Both the position numbers and the translations under genes were made by a program. Source: Holophagae bacterium (GTDB lineage: Bacteria > Acidobacteriota > Holophagae > Acanthopleuribacterales > Acanthopleuribacteraceae). Taken from it: 64,000 nt of DNA. Positions 1-8,336 of the stretch are shown piece by piece. Where the stretch lies: contig JAUIFE010000008.1 in NCBI GenBank assembly GCA_030429565.1, positions 300,559 to 364,558 of the forward strand, written 5' to 3'. The notes under the pieces were generated by a model. The model did no database searches, was not told the origin of the DNA, and saw only the letters and a list, made by a program, of their open reading frames with translations. How positions within the stretch are numbered: the first letter of the stretch is position 1; each line of letters starts with the position of its first letter.

Positions 1-1
1 C

Positions 2-220
2 CAAGTGCGGCACATCCGCCAACGCGGATTGATGATTGGTGTTGAACTCAAAATTAAGGCGAAACCTGTTCTAAAACGGCTGATGGAGCTCGGCGTCTTG
101 GTCATGACCTCCGGCTCGACCATTTTGCGGTTCTTGCCCGCCCTGACCATTCAGCCTGCTGAAATTGACGTGGCCGTGGCCGCGTTTCACCAGGTTCTCG
201 ATGAAGAGGACGCCTCATGA
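2..220 (+). CDS. Class-III aminotransferase, C-terminal fragment (acetylornithine/LysW-lysine aminotransferase-like)
   Basis: The reading frame is open at the left window edge and ends with TGA at 218-220, so only the last ~72 residues are visible. The fragment has the ending typical of PLP-dependent class-III (ArgD-type) aminotransferases: an RQRGLMIGVEL strand-turn, a helix leading to a GVLVMTSGSTILRFLP segment, then LTIQPAEIDVAV and a terminal helix. In the family this small C-terminal domain closes over the PLP site; the lysine that binds PLP lies upstream, outside the window. ArgD-type enzymes act in arginine or lysine biosynthesis, but the substrate cannot be fixed from this part. A strong terminator follows at 301-334. 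Confidence 0.8.
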   Translation, partial: QVRHIRQRGLMIGVELKIKAKPVLKRLMELGVLVMTSGSTILRFLPALTIQPAEIDVAVAAFHQVLDEEDAS

Positions 221-300
221 TTGTCCAAAGAAGCGGAAGCATCCACACGGCGACCGTATTGCAGAACGGTTGTTGTGCCTACGCTTCTTCCTCTCCACGT

Positions 301-334
301 GCCGGGAGTGTTCTTACTCCCGGCCCCTTTTTTT
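301..334 (+). terminator. Intrinsic terminator after the aminotransferase
   Basis: A perfect 9-bp stem (GCCGGGAGT at 301-309 with ACTCCCGGC at 316-324) and a 6-nt loop are followed by CCC and seven T's (328-334). It lies 80 nt past the aminotransferase stop on the same strand. Confidence 0.85.
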
Positions 335-420
335 GCGGTCGTGGGCCGCGGATGCGTTAAGGCGCCAACGATTCTTCCAAAGACGGTGGGTACCTCACTG
401 TCAAACCCGCAAGGGTTCTT

Positions 421-732
421 TTATGGCTGTAGGTTTCCACCTACAGCCTTTTTTTTGACTTCGGCAGGGCCTTTGGGGCGCGTCGCTTTTGGCTTAAGTG
501 TTTTGATTCGTTGGGATTGTTGCGATCTGGGCGCCGCACTATTCAATCCGCTTGGTGGTCGCGCAGCCTTGGCTGGATGCGTGCCGGCTGTTGCCTCATG
601 AAATGCGGACGCCATGATATTTTGTAATACTGTGGCTCGAAAATCCTGGTCGTCGGTGAAAGCTAAGCTCCCCAAGGGGTCTAGCTGCTTGTAGATATGC
701 GTTTGGACGTGTCTTTTTTTACTTTTTTTCAT
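421..732 (-). CDS. Possible small basic protein, unrecognised
   Basis: This ATG-started 103-residue frame begins with a lysine-rich segment (MKKSKKRHVQ), has a moderately hydrophobic middle (DPLGSLAFTDDQDF, then a helix-like VLQNIMASAFHEA) and ends in a Pro/Lys/Ala-rich basic tail. The amino-acid mix looks protein-like rather than like a shadow frame. However, there is no clear Shine-Dalgarno before the ATG, no relative is recognised, and the last ten codons are the 425-448 terminator stem read from the other strand. It could be genuine or chance. The remaining sequence to 983 shows only the ribosome binding site of the next gene. Confidence 0.3.
   Translation of the reverse strand: MKKSKKRHVQTHIYKQLDPLGSLAFTDDQDFRATVLQNIMASAFHEATAGTHPAKAARPPSGLNSAAPRSQQSQRIKTLKPKATRPKGPAEVKKKAVGGNLQP
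425..456 (+). terminator. Second hairpin with U-tract
   Basis: A perfect 10-bp stem (GGCTGTAGGT at 425-434, ACCTACAGCC at 439-448) with a TTCC tetraloop is followed by eight T's (449-456). A smaller hairpin, AACCC-GCAA-GGGTT, sits just upstream (about 402-415). It may back up the first terminator, or end a short RNA of roughly 90-120 nt starting after 334. It also lies within the 3' end of the possible minus-strand ORF at 421-732. Confidence 0.75.
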
Positions 733-983
733 AAAGAGGATAATCTTATGGCGCCGGCATCCGAAAGGTTATACTAGAAGGATCATACCGTCTCGTTTAT
801 TTCAAAAAGAATCCGTAACACCATGAGCCAATCCCATCACCTATCCCGACCTTTTCCTTTTTTGTTTTGACCTGTTTCTCAGCGGGGTTTTGACCTGGGT
901 TGGTCTTTTTTGTTCGCCTTGTGCTGGGAAAGCAGGTAGGTACGCGAGCTTAGTGCGTTGCCGCTGCGCAACGGAGGATCAAC

Positions 984-1685
984 ATGAGACGGGAGCGCTC
1001 CTTATTCACCGTCTGTTTCCCGGTTCTGTGTTTGGTTTGGTTGGTTTTACCTGGCCGACTCATGGCGGAAGCCCACCTTGAACCCGGCGAAAAACCGCTG
1101 CTTCGGGAATACTATGTCAACCACTTTAAAGCCTTCAGCAATAAACCGGCGCCCGCTTTTAAATTAATGGTCCGCCAATCGCCTGTCGATACTTGGCGTG
1201 TGCTCGAGCATCCGGTTGAAGGATTCGACTATCGTTGGGGTTTTGTTTATCGCCTGCGCGTTGCCGTTGAATCCGGTGGCGACGCCGATGAGCCCCATTT
1301 GCGGTTGGTGCGTGTTTTGGCCGCCGATCCCGTTCCTGTTGGCACCGCGTTTATTTTGTCGGGTTGGTCCGGCATCAGTGATCCGCTCGGCCTCTCGCTC
1401 GCGATTCGCGGCAAGAATCAGTTTTGTTTGTTAGACGAGCTCACCTTTGTTGCCGATCCCGCTTTGGCCGGCCAGCTTGCCGCCTTGGACGCGACCTCCG
1501 GTGACGTTGTTCTTCACTTCCGTCACGGCGAAGACGGTACCGCGAAGGTGGTTGGCATGACGCTCAACGGCACCTTGGTGCCCACCTTATCGGCCTGGGC
1601 CTTGGCCTTGTTGGCTTGTGGGTTGGTGCTGGGGATGGTGGTTTTCCAAACGCGCAGGCGGCGGTTCGCCTATTGTTCCCACTAA
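984..1685 (+). CDS. DUF4377-like surface protein with IPTL-CTERM tail
   Basis: A 233-residue exported protein. It starts at ATG 984 behind a GGAGG about 8 nt upstream. Residues 1-28 form a signal peptide (basic MRRER, hydrophobic core, cleavage near LMAEA). The central region matches the DUF4377 pattern: W (residue ~71), then VEGFDYRWGFVYRLRVAVE and a strand LRLVRVLAADPVPVG. The C-terminus is a tripartite sorting signal: VPTLSAWALALL, a hydrophobic helix, then a basic QTRRRR cluster. This corresponds to IPTL-CTERM signals (PEP-CTERM-like), which direct retention or processing at the cell surface. The DUF4377 function is unknown. The gene is monocistronic and converges with the phosphodiesterase gene downstream. 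Confidence 0.75.
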   Translation: MRRERSLFTVCFPVLCLVWLVLPGRLMAEAHLEPGEKPLLREYYVNHFKAFSNKPAPAFKLMVRQSPVDTWRVLEHPVEGFDYRWGFVYRLRVAVESGGDADEPHLRLVRVLAADPVPVGTAFILSGWSGISDPLGLSLAIRGKNQFCLLDELTFVADPALAGQLAALDATSGDVVLHFRHGEDGTAKVVGMTLNGTLVPTLSAWALALLACGLVLGMVVFQTRRRRFAYCSH

Positions 1686-1700
1686 ACGCCCCCCCCCTTC

Positions 1701-1723
1701 AAAAAAAGGGCCCCGAAGGGCCC
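1701..1723 (-). terminator. Intrinsic terminator of the PI-PLC-like gene
   Basis: On the minus strand a GGGCCC-TTCG-GGGCCC hairpin (1708-1723) is followed by seven T's (A-run 1701-1707 on the plus strand). It lies about 90 nt beyond the stop of the minus-strand gene at 1815. Confidence 0.8.
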
Positions 1724-1814
1724 ATTCTCACCTGCTGCACACCGCAACCTAATGGGCGCCTTTTTGACGCACTTTAGGTAGAACACGCAGCATCAAGGAC
1801 AAAGAAACACTAGC

Positions 1815-3431
1815 TTAGGGATTAGGGCCGAAGCTTCCTTTGGTTGTGTCCAAGCTGAAGGTTCCGGCTTGCTCGGCGTGGTAGGTCGCGGCAACTAAGC
1901 GATAGCGCCCGGCTTGCAGCGTCATCGCCAGCCGTGAGTTGTAACCTTCACCGCCGTCGTCGTCCTCCGCGATGAGGTCGCCGTGCTCGTCGAGCAAATA
2001 CAAGTAGGTGTCCACCGAAGCCTTAAGGTCGAACTGTAGGTTTTCGGTGCCGCTCAAGGTGAAGCTGACGATCACGTTTTGGCCGGATCCAAGGTCGCGT
2101 CCGCCGGAAGCGATCCACTTGCCGCGATACGAACGGTTCCCTAACGAGTAGGGCACCCATTCGCCTTCTACCGCCGTGTCGCTGTAATTAAGCCAAACGC
2201 GATCAACACCATCGATAATCCGTGCTTCTTTTAGCTTCTCGTTTTGGTAGCCCGAGACGGGAACCGCGAATACATAACGACCACCCGTTTCCATGTCGCA
2301 GAAATCGTTGCCCTCCGACCAAGTGCCCGACCCACTGGTGATGTACCATTCGCCGCTGTCCGGGTTGCGGCAAGCAAAGGTGGCGATGCGGTCGCAGGGC
2401 ATGTCGTTAAAACGGCCGTTGCCGATCTGCTCGCCGCAGTCTTCATTGCCGCCGGCATCGTTGGGTTCATTGCTGTTCCAGCTCCAGACCGCGTTTTGGA
2501 GACGCCCGTCGAAAGGACGCAATTCATCCATCCCTGGCAGGTTCACACCGCAGCGCATCATTTCGCGCATTCGGTCGGCGGTGAGCGGCGCGCCCGGGTT
2601 GCCGAAGATATCGGTTAATGTCGTCCGGTCCTCGAAGAAACGCACCATTTCCGATTGGTACTGTTCACGGCTAAACGGGCCGCAATTGGGGTAGTTTTCG
2701 AAACGGTTAGGGTTGCTGGATGGAAAGCCGTTGGCGTTGCCGACCCCGGTGAAAACCCATTCGTTGAAGGTCCCGTTGCGGCAGCCGTCGGTCATAAACA
2801 TGATCTGTTTGCCCGCGGCAAGGATATCGGCTTTGGAAATATCCATGGGGATGCCCTGGCAGCCACCGATGGGTTTGAATATTTTGTCGCCGAAATAGGC
2901 GCGCAGAACGTTGACGGCATCGCTGAACGCGTCGTCGATGTGTTCTTCCAGGTAGATCAACACGACCTCTTCCGCGTTTTCAGGCCGGTTGAGGAAGTCG
3001 CGAACTTCCCGCAGGCCCTCGCTAAATTGGCGGTCAAAGGTGGAGCAACCGAGGTGATCGTCAGTGCCGTGGCACAGCAAAAGTTCGGTGCCCCATTCCC
3101 AGGGCCAACCATCGGTGCTAAAGAATTCGTGAACGTCGAATTCCATACAGCGCACGCCCATGCGGAGCTGTTTGCTGATGCTGTACACGTGGTTGGGGTC
3201 CCAATAGGAGCCCAGGTTCGAATAATCAGAGGCGTTGTACGAGTTGTGGGTGGTGATAAAGGTGGCATCGGCGAGTGGTGCATAGAGGTCGAGTTTGCGT
3301 TGGTGTGCAAGCGCTTGAGCGGTCCAAGAACGTTCAAAGTCTTCGATTTCCCCGGCCGATACCATCGCGCTGAAAAAAGCGATGGTGAGCATGGCTGCGC
3401 GCCGAAGGCCGGCGTAGGTGGTAGACGGCAT
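1815..3431 (-). CDS. Secreted PI-PLC-X-like phosphodiesterase with lectin-like and PPC-like domains
   Basis: The upstream in-frame ATG (3446) is disfavoured: the sequence between it and the ATG at 3431 contains AGGAG at proper spacing, so 3431 is the likely start (538 residues). A signal peptide ends near MVSAGE. The N-terminal ~200 residues form a PLC-like TIM barrel with both expected catalytic histidines: THNSYN (first) and LLCHGTD (second), plus the CMEFDVHEF strand with the acidic residues. Residues ~290-420 hold C-type-lectin-like elements: NEPND, an EDC...FND..C....FAC pattern, then an FAVPVSGYQNEKLKEA / VWLNYSDTAVEGEW pattern. Residues ~450-535 resemble a pre-peptidase (PPC) beta-sandwich (SVDTYLYLLDEHGDLIAEDDDGG). 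The substrate is unknown: phosphoinositides, GPI-type lipids or another phosphodiester. Confidence 0.75.
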   Translation of the reverse strand: MPSTTYAGLRRAAMLTIAFFSAMVSAGEIEDFERSWTAQALAHQRKLDLYAPLADATFITTHNSYNASDYSNLGSYWDPNHVYSISKQLRMGVRCMEFDVHEFFSTDGWPWEWGTELLLCHGTDDHLGCSTFDRQFSEGLREVRDFLNRPENAEEVVLIYLEEHIDDAFSDAVNVLRAYFGDKIFKPIGGCQGIPMDISKADILAAGKQIMFMTDGCRNGTFNEWVFTGVGNANGFPSSNPNRFENYPNCGPFSREQYQSEMVRFFEDRTTLTDIFGNPGAPLTADRMREMMRCGVNLPGMDELRPFDGRLQNAVWSWNSNEPNDAGGNEDCGEQIGNGRFNDMPCDRIATFACRNPDSGEWYITSGSGTWSEGNDFCDMETGGRYVFAVPVSGYQNEKLKEARIIDGVDRVWLNYSDTAVEGEWVPYSLGNRSYRGKWIASGGRDLGSGQNVIVSFTLSGTENLQFDLKASVDTYLYLLDEHGDLIAEDDDGGEGYNSRLAMTLQAGRYRLVAATYHAEQAGTFSLDTTKGSFGPNP

Positions 3432-3446
3432 GGATTTTCTCCTCAT

Positions 3447-3818
3447 AGAAAACAGGTTGTGCGTGAAGGAAGGTCTCTATCAAGCCCTCTAGGAGCGTGG
3501 TCCCGACCGCATCGAGCTTTATGGAATTAGCGCTTGGAGAGGATGCGAGTGATCGATTAAAAAAGCGTGAGCATCGGTGTAGCGGGTAGGGGACGGCCAT
3601 GTCGCCTTGATGTACCTAGAGGTGGTATCAAGGCAAGGGGGCATCACCGGACGCGACATGAACCGGAAAACGGGGTTGATCCATAAGCGGTCCAAAGGGG
3701 AATGCCGGCTGGATAAAGGACAGTCCGGCGGAAAGTCGCCAGGGTGATTGCGTCATAGAGGCAGGTAAATTCACCAGCGAGTTTAGTTAAAAAAACAGCA
3801 AAGTTAAAGGAGGTGCGT
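3447..3818. other. Intergenic, no gene recognised
   Basis: This is the divergent spacer between the minus-strand phosphodiesterase and the plus-strand genes. It should contain promoters for both directions, but I see no convincing -35/-10 pair, no RNA gene and no long inverted repeat. Confidence 0.5.
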
Positions 3819-3887
3819 GTGAAAATTCGAACAAAGTTCTACGTCGTCAAGGTGGCAAAACGTGACAATAAGAGCACGGATGGTTGA
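3819..3887 (+). CDS. Possible 22-residue peptide with strong Shine-Dalgarno
   Basis: A GTG at 3819 sits 5 nt behind a full AAGGAGG (3807-3813) and opens a 22-codon frame (start of peptide MKIRTKFYVVKV) ending in TGA at 3885-3887. The excellent ribosome binding site is the only evidence. It could encode a small basic peptide or a leader, or be the start of a decayed gene. The following ~210 nt to the gene at 4102 hold no other recognisable feature. Confidence 0.35.
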   Translation: MKIRTKFYVVKVAKRDNKSTDG

Positions 3888-4101
3888 CATCGGTGGTGAA
3901 AGGTCTGACCTGTCGTCTTTTTCAAAAAGTGACAGGTTGTTGTGTTTGTGGGATGGCGTTTGGCGGTAAAAGAATGAAATGTGATTTGGGTCACCTGTCG
4001 GGCGTGGCGCTCACCTTACGCGCGCTTCTCGAGGGCCGATCACGATGGTTTAGAATAGACAAGGCCTGTGCCGCGCGTCGGCAAACTCGGGAGATGAAGC
4101 G

Positions 4102-4752
4102 ATGGCGGAATCCAAAAAAGAAGTGGTATTCGAAAAAGTGGTGACGGATCCGCGTTACTTCTATTTGAAGGATTTTCAATCGAAGCGGTTGCGCACGACT
4201 TACGATGATTTTGCGGTTCAGCCGCGTTATGAGTCAGCGTGTTTTTTCTTTTTTTACCGTATTTATAGTGTGGAAGATACCGAGGATCGCGATCAAGCCT
4301 TTAAGAAAATTCACGGTACCGTCCAAAGTTTTCTCGGTGGTGAAGTGGTCCACAGCATGACACGGCTGATTGAGTTGCAAGAGCTCACCATTGCCCTGGA
4401 CATGAAAATCCTTGAAGTGTTGGCTGAGATGGATGCGCCGGTCTCGTTCGACATGGCGACTTATGAGCGCGCTTACAAAAGAAGTGACAACTATGCTGAG
4501 CGTGAACGGCAAATTGAACTGCTCGATTTTACCATCCGCCTGATCCATCGCATCTCGCACCGCTTTGGTATTGGTATGGTTCTGAGGGGGTTGCGGGCTG
4601 CTTGTACGGTGCTGGGACACACGGCGATGGTGGATTTCCTCATGGATGGTTACCGCGCCTTTGCCGATTTGCGATCGATTGATCCGCTTGCCGCCGCTAT
4701 GGTAGAAAGAGAGCAAACCCGCCTTGATCGTATTTGGGCCATCCCTCTGTAA
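4102..4752 (+). CDS. FFLEELY-motif family protein, function unknown
   Basis: A 216-residue soluble, mostly helical protein with ATG at 4102 and GGGAG at 4089-4093. Near residue 50 it has an aromatic patch (ACFFFFYRIYSVED) followed by RDQAFKKI, a SMTRLIELQELTIALDMKI helix, a YAERERQIELL segment and a C-terminal AMVDFLMDGYRAFADL. This order of elements matches the proteobacterial family known by its FFLEELY motif, which has no assigned function. The canonical FFLEELY is replaced by FFFFYRIY, so it would be a divergent member. There is no signal peptide or membrane segment. It stands 200 nt before the diguanylate cyclase gene and may or may not share its transcript. Confidence 0.6.
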   Translation: MAESKKEVVFEKVVTDPRYFYLKDFQSKRLRTTYDDFAVQPRYESACFFFFYRIYSVEDTEDRDQAFKKIHGTVQSFLGGEVVHSMTRLIELQELTIALDMKILEVLAEMDAPVSFDMATYERAYKRSDNYAERERQIELLDFTIRLIHRISHRFGIGMVLRGLRAACTVLGHTAMVDFLMDGYRAFADLRSIDPLAAAMVEREQTRLDRIWAIPL

Positions 4753-4839
4753 ATGGGTGCGGCACCATCGGGCTTCGCGTTTTAGGGAGCGTACCTAAAA
4801 AAAATACGGCCACGCATAGTGGTTTGGGGCTGGGTTTGA

Positions 4840-4845
4840 TATAAT
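4840..4845 (+). promoter_or_regulatory. Candidate -10 box for the diguanylate cyclase gene
   Basis: A perfect TATAAT at 4840-4845 lies 117 nt before the cyclase ATG in an AT-rich spacer. No good -35 hexamer is visible 16-18 nt upstream, so the call rests on the -10 box alone. Confidence 0.35.
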
Positions 4846-4961
4846 CGCTAATTAATTATTCAACGGTTTCTTTGGACATTCCCCGAATCTCGGCGGTTTA
4901 CCGTTCCTTCGGTTTCTTCATTTTTGATCGGGTTTAATCTTGTCATTCCCGGATTTCGCAC

Positions 4962-5921
4962 ATGAAAGACGCAGCAAACGAAAATCTCAGGCGGGTGTAT
5001 CGCGGTGAGTTGGCGACCGAACAGGCGGCCAAGGACCTCGAAGCACGTGAAGACTTGTCTTATGACGAAGTCCGCGAGGGCTATGCCGTTTTGCTCAAGG
5101 CTTATTCCAAACTGCTGCGCGAAACCATGATCATGACCCGGCTCAGTGATCGCTCCCAGCACAAGTTAATCAAACTCCAAGAAGAGTTGCGCCATCAAAA
5201 CGAAGTCATTAAAGCCAAAGAAGGCAAGCTGTTGGAGTTGAATCGCCAGTTGATGGAAGCCTCGGTTACCGACTCCTTAACCGGGTTAAAGAACCGCCGC
5301 TTCCTCACCAGCTTCCTCAGCAGTGAGTTGGAGCGGCTCAAACGGCTCTACAACCAACCGCCGGAGGAAAAAGACCGCGTCGAGGGCACCCTGCTGTTTG
5401 TGCTGGTCGATATTGATCATTTCAAAAAGATCAACGACGCTTACGGTCACCCGGTTGGTGACGAGGTACTGCGCCAGTTTGCCGCCATCATCGAAGCCTG
5501 CTGCCGCACCTCCGATTTTGCGGTGCGTTGGGGCGGCGAAGAGTTTTTGTTGGTCTGCCGTGACAGCCGCCGCGGTTTGGGTCGGTTGATCGCTGAACGT
5601 CTGCGTGAAAACGTGCTTAATCATCCGTTTCGATTGAACCAACATCTTGAAATCCGCTGTACCTGTTCGATTGGGTTCTCGTATTTTCCCGTTGCCCATC
5701 AGGAACATCGTTACCTTGGCTTAGAAGAGGTTGTGAATCTCGCCGACCAAGCGCTTTATGTCGCCAAAAATTCCGGCCGCAACGCCTGGGTTGGTGTGAT
5801 TCCCAATCCAGCTTACGCCTCTTTGGGTGAAGAGGTGCCGCTGGAACTGGACATGTTGCGCGAGATGGGTTACCTCGACCTAATTACCTCGCTGGAAAGC
5901 ACGGCGCAGTTGGTGTTGTAA
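4962..5921 (+). CDS. GGDEF diguanylate cyclase
   Basis: This 319-residue cytoplasmic protein makes cyclic di-GMP from two GTP. The N-terminal ~100 residues are helical and end in a heptad-like coiled coil (roughly residues 65-100) that probably dimerises the catalytic domains. The GGDEF domain runs from about 105 to 285, starting with the typical DSLTGLKNRRF. The active-site loop is GGEEF at residues 191-195. A product-inhibition I-site RTSD lies exactly five residues before it, so feedback by c-di-GMP is expected. There is no EAL domain and no transmembrane or obvious receiver domain, so the input signal is unknown. No clear Shine-Dalgarno precedes ATG 4962, but an in-frame stop shortly upstream rules out a much longer protein. 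Confidence 0.9.
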   Translation: MKDAANENLRRVYRGELATEQAAKDLEAREDLSYDEVREGYAVLLKAYSKLLRETMIMTRLSDRSQHKLIKLQEELRHQNEVIKAKEGKLLELNRQLMEASVTDSLTGLKNRRFLTSFLSSELERLKRLYNQPPEEKDRVEGTLLFVLVDIDHFKKINDAYGHPVGDEVLRQFAAIIEACCRTSDFAVRWGGEEFLLVCRDSRRGLGRLIAERLRENVLNHPFRLNQHLEIRCTCSIGFSYFPVAHQEHRYLGLEEVVNLADQALYVAKNSGRNAWVGVIPNPAYASLGEEVPLELDMLREMGYLDLITSLESTAQLVL

Positions 5922-5923
5922 GC

Positions 5924-6151
5924 GTGGATTTTGAGCGTTGCGATTTACCCGCCATGTTTCGCGAGGCACGGGATATCTTTGAGGCCAAGGGGCTGCTTGC
6001 CGACGAGCTGGTGCTCCATGTTTGGCCGGAAGATCTTGCCCGTCGCCGCCATGTCTTTGCGTTTGTGTCGCCCCGCCGGCAGGCGGTTCTGTTCCGTGAA
6101 GGAACTCCGGTTTGGTGTGAGCGTTTTTCACGCGAAACCCTTGACGCCTAG
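5924..6151 (+). CDS. Small conserved-looking protein coupled to the cyclase
   Basis: A 75-residue frame starts with GTG two nt after the cyclase stop, which implies translational coupling. The protein is acidic/basic mixed, without signal or membrane segment (LVLHVWPEDLARRRHVFAF, SPRRQAVLFREG). No family is recognised. Position and protein-like composition are the support. A role tied to c-di-GMP signalling is only a guess from context. Confidence 0.55.
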   Translation: MDFERCDLPAMFREARDIFEAKGLLADELVLHVWPEDLARRRHVFAFVSPRRQAVLFREGTPVWCERFSRETLDA

Positions 6152-6272
6152 TTGCGCGGCCCTGGTGCTTTTGCCTTAACGACGGCAACGGTAATTTTTG
6201 TCTTACCCGACGCGCCCTTGCGGTTAGAATTGAGGCACGATTGGGCGAACCGCCGCCGTCAGGAGCGAACCC

Positions 6273-6950
6273 GTGGTGCGAGACAAATTAATCATCGGTG
6301 ATGTGCATGGCTGTAGTGCCGAGTTGGATTTATTGCTGACCAAAGCGGCCTTTGATCCCTCGCAAACCGACTTGATTTTTGTCGGTGATTTGATCAATAA
6401 GGGCCCCGACTCGGAGGGTGTATTGGAACGCGCGGTGGCCTACCAAGCGCGTTTGGTGTTGGGCAACCATGAAACCGCCTTCTTAGACAAAGCGCGTAAG
6501 GCTCAGTTTGATTTCCGTTTGTTCAACAACGATAGCTTGGCCGTCGTGGCCAGGGCCATGGGTCCGCGATTGGGCCGCTGGGTCGATTATCTCGAACGAC
6601 AACCGCTTTACCTGAAATACAAGGATTTGTTGGTGGTTCATGCCGGCTTGCACCCCGAGTTACCGGTTGAAAAAACGTCCGCGCGTATTTTGACGCGCAT
6701 TCGGACCTGGGGCGAAAACGGGATGTTCATGGATCGCGAACAGGATCCCCCATGGTACGACTTCTACAAGGGTTCTGAGACCGTGGTTTACGGTCATTGG
6801 GCACGGGCGGGTTTGGTGATTGGCGAGCGCACGATCGGCCTCGACAGTGGATGTGTTTACGGCTTCAAACTTTCGGCGCTGCGCTGGCCGTCGCGTGAAG
6901 TGATCCAGGTGGACGCGCTCGAGACCTATGTCAAGGTCGACGGCGTCTGA
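6273..6950 (+). CDS. ApaH/PrpE-like metallophosphatase
   Basis: A 225-residue calcineurin-type phosphoesterase. All metal-binding motifs are present in order: GDVHG (residues 9-13), GDLINKG, GNHE, VVHAG and YGHW. The size and motif spacing resemble the symmetrical diadenosine tetraphosphatases and PrpE/ApaH-type Ser/Thr phosphatases. Likely substrates are Np4N dinucleotides or phosphoproteins; sequence alone does not decide. The start is GTG at 6273 (a second GTG follows directly), with a CAGGAG about 8 nt upstream. It is read with the cyclase genes but separated by 120 nt. Confidence 0.85.
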   Translation: MVRDKLIIGDVHGCSAELDLLLTKAAFDPSQTDLIFVGDLINKGPDSEGVLERAVAYQARLVLGNHETAFLDKARKAQFDFRLFNNDSLAVVARAMGPRLGRWVDYLERQPLYLKYKDLLVVHAGLHPELPVEKTSARILTRIRTWGENGMFMDREQDPPWYDFYKGSETVVYGHWARAGLVIGERTIGLDSGCVYGFKLSALRWPSREVIQVDALETYVKVDGV

Positions 6951-7464
6951 GCTGGGACGGCGGATTGTGGCCAATCGTCAAAAATCTTACAAAAAACGGC
7001 CTGCTTTTTATTTTTTTATCGCCCAAGCAAGTGTGTTGGGTCGCGCGGCCTCGAGCAGGACGACTTCCGTATCTTTGCGATGCTTGACGGGGGACAAGTC
7101 GCTTTTGGGCTGGTACAATAGAGGCGATTCAAACCAACAAAATATCGAAGCGCATCTAGGAACATTTACGGTGTGACCAGCACTGTAGATTGTCGTCCTC
7201 AAAGGCTTCATCCGCGATGATTGGTTGTGTTGACGGCCGTCGAAACCGGCAGAGAAACCAAGCAACGTGCAACGTTGGCATCGGGTCCGCCACCACCTTT
7301 AGGAGGGCTGCGGTGGGCGCGAACTGCTTGCCAATTACCAACAACTAGTTCATACTGCGAATCGCCGTTTTGCCAATTTAAAGTATTGATATTTATACGT
7401 TTAAGCAGAATGTGCGGCGGTTGAACGCCACCGGCCTCAGCGGCCGTGCGCGAAAGGGTTACGT
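6951..7464. other. Intergenic, regulatory region ahead of the flotillin locus
   Basis: These 514 nt hold no recognisable gene. A possible promoter lies at 7370-7399, and a TACAAT hexamer occurs at 7114-7119 without a good -35 partner. No terminator with a proper U-tract is seen after the phosphatase. Confidence 0.5.
7370..7399 (+). promoter_or_regulatory. Candidate sigma-70 promoter of the flotillin locus
   Basis: TTGCCA (7370-7375) and TATACG (7394-7399) are separated by 18 nt in an AT-rich stretch 66 nt before the yqiJ-like gene. Each box matches four or five of the six consensus positions. Confidence 0.35.
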
Positions 7465-8175
7465 ATGTTAGAGGTTTTTAAAGCCGCGGTTGACTGGGCG
7501 AACCTGCCGCTGACCGCGCTGTTGGGTTTGGTGATGTTTTATTGGGTATTCGTGATCGTGGGTTTTATTGGTCTCGATACCTTCGATATTGACCTCGACG
7601 GCGATGCCGACCTGGATCTGGATGTCGATGCCGATGTGGCGCTCGAGGCCGATGCCGACGTCGATCTCGACGTCAACGCCGGGGCCGATATCGACGGCGA
7701 TGTTCCGGCGCACAGCGGCGGGGTGAGTGGCTTACACGGCTTTCTGGCGTTTCTCAATCTCGATTCCGTGCCGCTGATGATTGTGGTTTCAGTGATGGCT
7801 TTAGCGATGTGGACCACACAAATGACCGCCAATCATTTTTTAGGTTGGGGTCGGTCGCTGCTAGGTTTTGCGCTGTATTTGCCGGTTGGTTTGGTGGGCG
7901 TGCTTGTCACCAAAATTGTAACCACGCCGTTTGCCAAGGTTTTCCGTTCCATGCGCGCGGGTGAACGCGACCACATTCGCGTTGTCGGTCGCATCGGCGA
8001 TGTCGTCTCCGACGCCGGCCCCGAGCGCCTGGGTCAACTCAAAATCTTTACCGAGGGCGCGCCCTTGTTGCTCAATGTTCGCACGCGCGGCGGCGAAGCC
8101 AAGCGCGGTCAAAAGGCGTTCATTTTGGAGAAAGCCGCCGACGGAGATTTTTATTATGTCGAAGCCCAGGATTGA
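7465..8175 (+). CDS. YqiJ/NfeD-like inner-membrane protein, flotillin partner
   Basis: A 236-residue membrane protein. It has a hydrophobic segment at ~14-36, then a remarkable Asp-rich stretch (~42-78) in which nearly every second residue is acidic. Two further membrane segments follow (~100-118 and ~128-150), and then a C-terminal soluble beta domain (~165-232) corresponding to the OB-fold of YqiJ/NfeD proteins. Members of this family sit next to flotillin genes and are thought to work with them in membrane microdomains. Here it directly precedes the flotillin gene, 161 nt away. The Asp-rich loop could bind divalent cations; that is inference. Confidence 0.8.
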   Translation: MLEVFKAAVDWANLPLTALLGLVMFYWVFVIVGFIGLDTFDIDLDGDADLDLDVDADVALEADADVDLDVNAGADIDGDVPAHSGGVSGLHGFLAFLNLDSVPLMIVVSVMALAMWTTQMTANHFLGWGRSLLGFALYLPVGLVGVLVTKIVTTPFAKVFRSMRAGERDHIRVVGRIGDVVSDAGPERLGQLKIFTEGAPLLLNVRTRGGEAKRGQKAFILEKAADGDFYYVEAQD

Positions 8176-8336
8176 GGCTTGCCAGGCACCGTGGTCGCGT
8201 GTTTTCACGGCCTTTTCCACGGCGTCTCCCACCCGTTTCTTTGTTCTTTTTGATTCCGGGCCGGTTGTTTCCGCGCCTTCGGCAAAACCGCCGGGCCCGT
8301 TCCGTTTTCGTTAAATAGCACTGGAGGATTTTCGTT

